A DNA stretch of 64,000 bases. It comes from Thermanaeromonas sp. C210 (lineage in GTDB: Bacteria > Bacillota > DSM-521 > Neomoorellales > Neomoorellaceae). Every line of letters begins with the position of its first letter. The stretch's first letter is position 1. The notes beneath the pieces are model-generated. The model did no database searches. It saw only the letters and a list, made by a program, of their open reading frames with translations, and had not been told where the DNA came from. Shown here one piece after another: positions 57,765-64,000 of the stretch. Made by a program: the position numbers and the translations under genes. The stretch covers positions 434,001 to 498,000 of the forward strand of contig NZ_BLWF01000001.1 in NCBI RefSeq assembly GCF_013167955.1. Reading direction: 5' to 3'.

Positions 57765-60700
57765 ATGAGGCTCACCAGAAGGGGGTTTTTGAAGGGCCTG
57801 GGTCTTGGCACTGCAGGCCTCGCTTTGTGGGAAGGAGGGGCGGGAAGGGAGGCCCTGGCGGCCGAGGATGTTTCCTTTAAGAAGGGCCGTGAAGTCCCCA
57901 CCATCTGCCCGTACTGCGGCGTGGGCTGCGGTATAATCGTCACGGAAAGGGACGGGAAGATCGTACACGTAGAAGGCGATCCCGACCACCCCATAAATCA
58001 AGGTGCCCTCTGCCCCAAGGGAATGTCCGTCTCCGACATCAGTTTCGTAGTGGCCGGGAAAAACAACCGGGTACCTAATCCCAGACGCCTTACCAAGGTT
58101 TTGTACCGGGCGCCGGGTAGCGATCACTGGGAGGAAAAGGATTGGAATTGGGCGCTGCGGGAGATCGCCCTGCGCATTAAGGCCACTCGCGACGAAACCT
58201 TTGAGCTAAAGGACGCCAACGGAGCAACTGTTAACCGTACCCAGGCCATCGCCCATGTGGGTAGCGCTTCTTTGGATAACGAAGAGAATTACCTGATTCA
58301 CAAGTTCTTGCGGTCCATCGGCGTTATTAATTTGGACCACCATGCGCGGCTTTGACACTCCTCTACCGTGGCCGGTCTGGCCAACACGTTCGGTAGGGGT
58401 GTAATGACCAACCACTGGATCGATTACCGCCACTCCGACGTATTCCTGGTAATCGGCGCCAACCCGGCGGAAAACCACCCCATGGCCATGAAGTGGATTG
58501 CCCATGCCAAAGAAAACCGGGGCGCTAAACTCATCGTAGTGGATCCCAGATACACCAAAACGGCCGCGGCTGCCGATATTTACTGCCCTATTCGGCCGGG
58601 AACCAATATCGCCTTTATAAACGGCATCATAAATTATGTGTTGCAAAATGATTTGTATCATCATGAATATGTAGTAAATTATACCAATGCATCCTACTTG
58701 GTGGATCCGGCCTTTAATCTGGAAGAGGGTATTTTTTCGCCCAACAGCACCTGGCAGTACCAGCGGGAGGGGGATCAGATTAAGAAAGATCCGACCCTCC
58801 GGGATCCCAATTGCGTCTTCCAGATTTTGAAACGCCACATGGCGCGGTATGACATAGCGACGGTCTGCCGCATAACCGGAGCTCCCGAGGACGTCTACCG
58901 CGAGGTATGCCGCACCTTTGCCTCCACCGGCCAACCCGGTAAAGCAGGAAATGTTATTTACGCCATGGGAATCACCCAGTTCACCTGTGGGTCGCAAAAT
59001 GTGAGGGCGCTGGCCATACTCCAGCTGCTATTGGGGAACATCGGGATTGCCGGCGGGGGGATAAATGCACAGCGTGGCGAGTCCAATGTTCAGGGTTCCA
59101 CGGATATGGCGATGCTCTTTAACCAGCTTCCCGGTTACCTTAATGCTCCAAGCGCCGATAAACACCCCACCCTTAAAGATTATCTAGAAAAGGAAACTCC
59201 CAAATCCGGTTACTGGACCAACAGGCCCAAGTTCTTTATCAGTTTACTTAAGGCATGGTACGGAGATAAAGCACTCCCGGAAAACGATTTCGCCTATGAT
59301 TATCTGCCTAAACTCGACGGGCAGAACCACTCGCACATGGTGTTCTTCGAGCAGATGCTCCAGGGCAAAATTAAGGGTTTCTTTGCCTGGGGACAAAACC
59401 CCGTGGTGGGCGGTCCCAATGCCGCGTTAGAGCGGAAGGCGCTGGAACAACTGGACTGGTTGGTGGTGGTGGACCTTTTTGAAACTGAGACTGCGGCCTT
59501 CTGGAAGGCTCCGGGAGTAAATCCAAAGGACATTAAAACAGAAGTATTCCTCCTGCCCGCGGCGGCCTCCTATGAAAAGGAGGGAAGCGTCACCAACAGC
59601 GGGCGCTGGATCCAGTGGCGTTACCAGGCCATCCATCCCCCCGGTGACGCTAAGAGCGACCTCTGGATTGTCGACCGGCTCTTTAAGGCTTTACGTCAGG
59701 CATATGAGGCAGGGGGCGTTTTCCCCGAACCCATTCTCCACATGAAGTGGAGTTACGATAAGCCCGGTCAGGATGAGCCGGACGTAGAGAAAGTCGCCCT
59801 CGAAATCAACGGGTATTCCACCTCCGACGGGAGCCCCGTGGCCAACTTTACCCAGCTGGCCCAGGACGGCTCTACGGCATGTGGATGCTGGATTTACTCG
59901 GGCTATTGGTTTGTGGATACCGGGGAATCCGATCCGGCCCTGCGGGTTCCCGCAACCAAGAGGCGGGGTCAGGTGGATAAGGGCGGCATGGGCCTGTATA
60001 CCAAGTGGAGCTTTGCCTGGCCTTTAAACCGCCGTATCGTCTACAACCGATGCTCTTGCGGTCCCAACGGCCGCCCGTGGGATCCCCAAAGGGTGGTGGT
60101 AGCCTGGGACGGCCAAAAATGGGTTAGAAACGACGTTCCAGACTTTGTATGGTCCAGGCCGGATACCAAGGAGGAAGTGCCTCCCCAGGAGTCGGCCCAT
60201 AACCCCTTCATCATGCTTCCGGAGGGTCAGGCACTGCTCTTTTCCCAGGCCATGAAAGACGGCCCCCTGCCGGAGCATTATGAACCCATAGAGAGCCCGG
60301 TGCCCAATTTCGTTTCCCGGCAGCAATCCAATCCACTGGCCTTGAAGCTTCAATCGGAGTTGGGGAGGGTGGCCGCGGTCTCCAGTTCTGAATTCCCGTA
60401 TATCGCTACCACCCACCGCCTGGTAGAGCATTATCAAAGCGGTGCCATTACCCGTAACAGTCCTTACCTGTGCGAAATAATGCCCGAAATGTTTGTAGAG
60501 ATTTCACCCAGCCTGGCCCAAAAACTACAAGTACGGAGCGGCGATCGCGTGGTGGTGACGACCGCCAGGGGCGAGATTACCGCCAAAGCGTGTGTAACCC
60601 CCATTATCCAGCCCCTGACCATAGGAGGCAAGGTCTACGAAATTATAGGTCTACCGTGGCACTGGGGATACAGCGGTTTGGCCCCAGGGAGTTCGGCTAA

Positions 60701-60782
60701 CGACCTCACGCCCTGTGTGGGAGACCCCAATTCGTCCATCCCCGAATACAAGGCTTTCTTATGCAACGTGCGTAAAGCTTAA
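57765..60782 (+). CDS. fdhA: Selenocysteine-containing formate dehydrogenase catalytic subunit
   Basis: About 1005 residues from ATG 57765 when UGA at 58353-58355 is read as Sec197. Both sides are in one frame, and the junction reads HHARLU-HSSTVAGLA, the standard FDH active-site motif. The Tat signal is TRRGFLKGLGLGTAGLAL at residues 4-21, so the enzyme is exported. The [4Fe-4S] motif is CPYCGVGCG...CPKG near residues 47-85. Further molybdopterin-domain segments are ALGNP-like VIGANPAENHP and VDPRYTKTAAAADIYCPIRPG. It is the large subunit of a membrane-linked complex, with B, C and E genes behind it. A conventional gene call would split it in two at the UGA. Confidence 0.93.
58356..58390 (+). 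promoter_or_regulatory. Bacterial SECIS element of fdhA
   Basis: TGGCC (58369-58373) pairs with GGCCA (58379-58383) around the loop GGTCT (58374-58378). The loop starts 18 bases after the UGA. I recall that E. coli fdhF has the same GGUCU loop at the same distance. It would recruit SelB to decode UGA as selenocysteine. Confidence 0.85.
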
Positions 60783-60840
60783 GGGGTTCTGGAGGCCCGA
60801 GGGCCGGCATGCCCTGCAGGGAGCAACTTAAAACCGGGGG

Positions 60841-61677
60841 GTGTATGAGGATTTGAGCTATGGAATGTTAATCGATTTAACCCTGTGCATCGGCTGTAAA
60901 GGATGCCAGATAGCCTGTAAACAGTGGAATGATCTTCCGGCGGAAAAAACCACATTTAACGCGGATTGGAGTAATCCTCCCGAGCTGACTGCCCGGACGT
61001 GGAAGCGCGTCGGCCACCATTTAGTGCAGAAGGGGGACAAATTAGTTTGGCGCTTTGTCCCCCAGGCCTGCATGCATTGTAACGAAGCGGCTTGCGAAGC
61101 GGCCTGTTTTGTGCACGCCTTTTATAAAACGCCGGAAGGTCCGGTGCTGTATAAGGAAAATCTCTGCGTGGGCTGCCGTTACTGCATGGTGGCCTGTCCC
61201 TTCGGGATACCGAAGTTCGAATGGGATGAGACCTTTCCCCTGGTACGAAAATGCCGCATGTGCTATGAGAGGATAGCCGATGGACAGCAGCCGGCCTGCG
61301 CTTCTGCCTGCCCTACAGGGGCAACTCTATTCGGCCGCCGGGACGAACTTCTGGCGGAAGCTCGTAACCGAATTAATACCAACCCCGGCAAGTATGTGCC
61401 CCACATATACGGGGAGAAGGAGGCCGGCGGTACTTCGGTGTTGTACCTTTCCGATGTCCCCTTCCATGAATTGGGCTTTAAAACGGTGGAGAAGGGAGAG
61501 ATACCGGCCGAACCCATACCTTCTTTCTCCGACCGCATAGTTCGCTGGACCCTGCCTGTCGCGGCCACCTGGACGGCCGTCCTGGGTGGGCTTTACTGGT
61601 ATACTAAACGCCGGTCGGAGGTAGAAGAAAGCTTCAAGCGGCAGAATAGCCCGCAGGACAACGGGGAGGGTAGCTAA
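60841..61677 (+). CDS. fdhB: Formate dehydrogenase iron-sulfur (beta) subunit
   Basis: 278 residues from GTG 60841, behind CCGGGG. Four [4Fe-4S] Cys groups are present: CIGCKGCQIAC, CMHCNEAACEAAC, CVGCRYCMVAC, and CRMCYERIADGQQPACASAC. A single C-terminal transmembrane helix (about residues 237-259, RWTLPVAATWTAVLGGLYWY) anchors it, as in FdnH. It passes electrons from FdhA to the membrane subunit encoded one base after its stop. Confidence 0.92.
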   Translation: MYEDLSYGMLIDLTLCIGCKGCQIACKQWNDLPAEKTTFNADWSNPPELTARTWKRVGHHLVQKGDKLVWRFVPQACMHCNEAACEAACFVHAFYKTPEGPVLYKENLCVGCRYCMVACPFGIPKFEWDETFPLVRKCRMCYERIADGQQPACASACPTGATLFGRRDELLAEARNRINTNPGKYVPHIYGEKEAGGTSVLYLSDVPFHELGFKTVEKGEIPAEPIPSFSDRIVRWTLPVAATWTAVLGGLYWYTKRRSEVEESFKRQNSPQDNGEGS

Positions 61678-61678
61678 A

Positions 61679-62869
61679 ATGACCAAGGGATGGAGCTTCA
61701 GGATAACCCCTTACCGGGTAGCCCTGATGGCGTTGGCGGCCGGGGCTTTAGCCATTATTCTCCTTCGCCTGGCCAAGGGATTGGGGGCTACCACCAATCT
61801 AAACGATCACTGGCCCTGGGGCCTATGGATAACCATAGACGTGTTCGTCGGAGTGGCCCTGGCCGGTGGTGGCTTCACGACCGCCTTTCTGGTGCACATT
61901 CTGCACCGTAGTGAATATAAACCTATAGCCCGGGCGGCTTTATTGACTTCCCTGATCGGTTACTTGCTTGTACTGGCCGGCCTATTCCTGGATGTGGGCC
62001 GGTGGTACAATGCCTGGCGGCCCTTTTTCTTCTGGGGATATCACTCCGTACTATTTGAAGTCTTCTGGTGTGTATCCCTTTACACCTTGGTGCAACTTTT
62101 GGAGTTCGGCGAAGTGGCCTTTGAGCGGATTCGCGTTCCATCGTTAAAAACGCGTTTGGAAAAACTGTTACCCTTCTTGTATATCCTGGGTATAGTGTTA
62201 CCGACCCTGCATCAATCTTCCCTGGGAGGCCTGTGGGTGGTGACCGCCGGTCGACTGCACCCCCTGTGGTGGTCCATGGCCCTTCCTATTTTCTTCCTGC
62301 TCTCGGCAGCTTTTGTAGGCCCGGCTATGGTGACTATAGAGTCCTACTTGAGCGCCAGGGCCTACAATCGGGAGCCTGAATTTGACGTGTTGGAAAGTTT
62401 AAGCCGGATAGGCCGGTGGCTGCTGTTAGGATATCTCCTCCTTAAGAGTATTGACCTCAGCTACCGGGGACAATGGGGAGCTCTCCTGGAAGGGTCCCTG
62501 GAAAGTCATCTTTTCATGGTAGAAATGGTGGGCGGTGTGCTGGTACCCCTCATCATGTATTTTACACCTTCCATCAGGAAAACCTCCTTCGGGTTGGTCG
62601 CGGCTTCCGCCCTGGTGGTGGCCGGTGTAGTATTGAATAGGATAAATGTTTCTATCACCGGCATGCTGAGGGCTAATGGAGGAAGTTATTTCCCCTCCTG
62701 GATGGAACTGCTGGTCACCTTGGGCCTAATTTCTTTAGGCGTATTGGTATACTGTTTTGTCGTAGAAAATTTTGCCATCCTTACGGCCCGGGAGAAGGGT
62801 ACAGAAGAAACGGCTGTTCCTACTCCGGAAGCAAGGCTTGAAAGCCTGGTGTCTACCCAAGGGAGTTGA
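61679..62869 (+). CDS. NrfD/PsrC-like membrane subunit of formate dehydrogenase
   Basis: A 396-residue integral membrane protein with about nine to ten transmembrane helices. It has the Hyb/NrfD features NDHWPWGLWITIDVFVGVALAGGGFTTAF, WYNAWRPFFFWGYHSVLFEV and the LPTLHQSSLGGLWVV segment. It exchanges electrons with menaquinone and has no haem-ligand pattern of the FdnI cytochrome type. The start is one base after the fdhB stop (TAAAATG). It forms the membrane anchor of the FdhABC complex. Confidence 0.88.
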   Translation: MTKGWSFRITPYRVALMALAAGALAIILLRLAKGLGATTNLNDHWPWGLWITIDVFVGVALAGGGFTTAFLVHILHRSEYKPIARAALLTSLIGYLLVLAGLFLDVGRWYNAWRPFFFWGYHSVLFEVFWCVSLYTLVQLLEFGEVAFERIRVPSLKTRLEKLLPFLYILGIVLPTLHQSSLGGLWVVTAGRLHPLWWSMALPIFFLLSAAFVGPAMVTIESYLSARAYNREPEFDVLESLSRIGRWLLLGYLLLKSIDLSYRGQWGALLEGSLESHLFMVEMVGGVLVPLIMYFTPSIRKTSFGLVAASALVVAGVVLNRINVSITGMLRANGGSYFPSWMELLVTLGLISLGVLVYCFVVENFAILTAREKGTEETAVPTPEARLESLVSTQGS

Positions 62870-62872
62870 AAT

Positions 62873-63628
62873 ATGATCGGGGAGAAGCTCTATAATCTAC
62901 TAGCATGCAATCCGCTGCCGCCGCAGGCCTTAAGACATACAGCCCTTACTCCGGCGCACCTAGAACAGTGGCAAAAGGGTGTCCCTATTATACATCTCAA
63001 CACGCCGGAAATAGACCTCCATATATTGGTAAACGTAGCCTATAAAGTTGGCGAGGCCTTGAAGGAAAATACTGCTGACCAAGGGCACCTCGACCGGGTG
63101 CTAGAGGTTATATCTAGCGAAAGGGAGACGGTGGTATCCGCTCTGTTACAGCAGAATTACGATGAGCTGTACAGCCTGGCTCAAAAACATCAATTGCCCG
63201 GGGAGGAGCTCTTCACTATCTTAGCCGAAACCTTGAGGCCCTTTGCCCGTCTTTACGCGCAGGCAATAGGTTCTTCATTAGATTTGAACCATTGGATGTA
63301 CGGTTACTGTCCGGTCTGCGGCGGTGAGCCCTACCTGGCATGTCTGACAGATACAGGGAAACGCCATCTCTTTTGCAGCCTTTGTGGTTTTGAGTGGCCC
63401 TATAAACGCCTGGGTTGCCCTTACTGTGGGAATACCGATCCCCATAAGATAAGCTTCCTGGAGGTCCGGGGCGGTGCTTACCGCCTCTATATGTGCGAGG
63501 CCTGTAAGGGCTACCTTAAAGCGGTAGATGAGCGCAAGGCCGGGGACAAAGTGGAGGATCCTCACCGGGTGTATGTATCCACCCGATTTCTTGACGCCTT
63601 GGCCCTGAACCAGGGATATGGAACCTGA
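62873..63628 (+). CDS. fdhE: Formate dehydrogenase accessory protein
   Basis: A 251-residue protein with several CxxC pairs in the second half: CPVCGGEP, CSLCGFEW, CPYCGNTD and CEACKGYL, which bind metal as in FdhE. It is needed for maturation or activity of formate dehydrogenase in other bacteria. ATG 62873 follows AAGGGAGTTGAA. It is the last gene of the operon. Confidence 0.9.
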   Translation: MIGEKLYNLLACNPLPPQALRHTALTPAHLEQWQKGVPIIHLNTPEIDLHILVNVAYKVGEALKENTADQGHLDRVLEVISSERETVVSALLQQNYDELYSLAQKHQLPGEELFTILAETLRPFARLYAQAIGSSLDLNHWMYGYCPVCGGEPYLACLTDTGKRHLFCSLCGFEWPYKRLGCPYCGNTDPHKISFLEVRGGAYRLYMCEACKGYLKAVDERKAGDKVEDPHRVYVSTRFLDALALNQGYGT

Positions 63629-63656
63629 ACCATGCCATAGCTAATATAGTCTGTGT

Positions 63657-63929
63657 CTGAGTTATCCCCACTTTTTACGGGAGAGGCCTGTCTTGGCTTG
63701 AAAGCGAGCGACTAAACCCGAGCGGCTGCCAAAGTTCACGAATATGATAAGCGGAGGCGGACCCGAGGCCAGGACGGCCGAGGCCGGCAACTGAGACAGG
63801 ATGTCGAATTTGCCGGGAAATCCGCCTTAAGCTCTGAGACTGAGTGAAGGGGTAGTTTGGCCCGCGAGGGTTTCCGGAAGCGAGCGAAAGCCAAGGCAGG
63901 GCCTAGCCTCGAGAGTGGGGATACGCCAG
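63657..63929 (+). mobile_element. MITE-like element, copy 3 (273 bp)
   Basis: The same family and orientation as copy 1, starting CTGAGTTATCCCCACTTTTT and ending TGGGGATACGCCAG. A 9-base target duplication, AGTCTGTGT, is present at 63648-63656 and 63930-63938. It lies after fdhE and is about 10 bases longer than copy 1. Confidence 0.85.
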
Positions 63930-63970
63930 AGTCTGTGTGGGGCTGCTAACTTGGGAGTGAGAAATCCCCT

Positions 63971-64000
63971 ATGCTGCAAGAACAAACGTACAAGGAATGG
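63971..64000 (+). CDS. Possible start of a CDS running out of the window
   Basis: ATG 63971 begins an open frame reading MLQEQTYKEW. GGGAGTGAG lies about 11 bases before it. Only ten codons are present, so the product is unknown. Confidence 0.3.
   Translation, partial: MLQEQTYKEW

Noticed and set aside
57726-58355. fdhA as two separate truncated genes
   Set aside because: Both parts are in one frame and meet at a UGA in the Sec motif, with a SECIS hairpin after it.
1-64000. CRISPR array, rRNA genes or prophage
   Set aside because: I saw no regularly spaced short repeats, no rRNA sequence and no phage structural genes.

Overview
The window looks like a chromosomal segment of an anaerobic, spore-forming, probably thermophilic Firmicute of the Moorella/Thermanaeromonas type. 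This is an inference from gene content, not a database match. The evidence is a small acid-soluble spore protein, an oxygen-sensitive class III ribonucleotide reductase, a CooS-type CO dehydrogenase with CooF, a selenocysteine formate dehydrogenase, several other molybdopterin enzymes, GC-rich codon use and strong AGGAGG-type ribosome binding sites.

Layout. 0.3-3.7 kb: ECF sigma factor, membrane anti-sigma factor and an ABC-2 exporter in one overlapping operon. 3.8-9.8 kb: a DUF218 protein, then a worn stretch with a CsoR-like copper operator and a decayed copper chaperone, two small metal-associated proteins, a fragment of a molybdenum hydroxylase gene, an orphan large serine recombinase, an ACT protein and a FeoB remnant. 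9.9-13.6 kb: a three-subunit molybdenum hydroxylase. 14.5-24.6 kb (minus): a ten-gene operon of GntR/UTRA regulator, two iron-sulfur flavoproteins, a BMP-type ABC importer, a LsrF/DhnA-type aldolase, a zinc alcohol dehydrogenase and an FGGY kinase. 25-30.3 kb: citrate synthase, a spore protein, then a cobalamin riboswitch in front of nrdD-nrdG. 30.5-40.6 kb (minus): a PucR regulator behind a putatively cytoplasmic molybdopterin oxidoreductase pair, then a Tat-exported DmsABC-like complex preceded by a small lipoprotein. 41.3-43.3 kb: a polyprenyl synthase convergent with a DUF2600 terpene synthase. 43.3-48.2 kb: phosphodiester-glycosidase-like surface protein, YedE/TusA pair, ferritin-like protein with a Pro-Gly-Tyr tail. 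48.3-49.7 kb: an insertion sequence with a nonsense-mutated transposase. 49.8-50.8 kb: SdpR-SdpI. 51-54.7 kb (minus): cooS-cooF-NAD(P)H oxidoreductase. 54.9-57.4 kb: FakA/DegV fatty-acid kinase pair. 57.8-63.6 kb: fdhA(Sec)-fdhB-fdhC-fdhE.

How it works together. The dominant theme is one-carbon and anaerobic redox metabolism: CO oxidation coupled through CooF to a pyridine-nucleotide oxidoreductase, formate oxidation or reduction at the membrane, and three further molybdopterin systems. The formate dehydrogenase UGA codon is followed by a bacterial SECIS hairpin whose GGTCT loop lies 18 nt after the UGA, the spacing I recall for E. coli fdhF. The YedE/TusA pair may supply selenium or sulfur.

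The most unusual structural feature is a family of about 262-273 bp non-autonomous elements (13741-14003, 34471-34732, 63657-63929, plus a half copy at 36659-36723). The three complete copies have CTG...TATCCCCA termini and perfect 9-bp target duplications, which suggests MITEs mobilised by an IS4-like transposase not present here. The best candidate for an undescribed metabolic system is the 14.5-24.6 kb operon.
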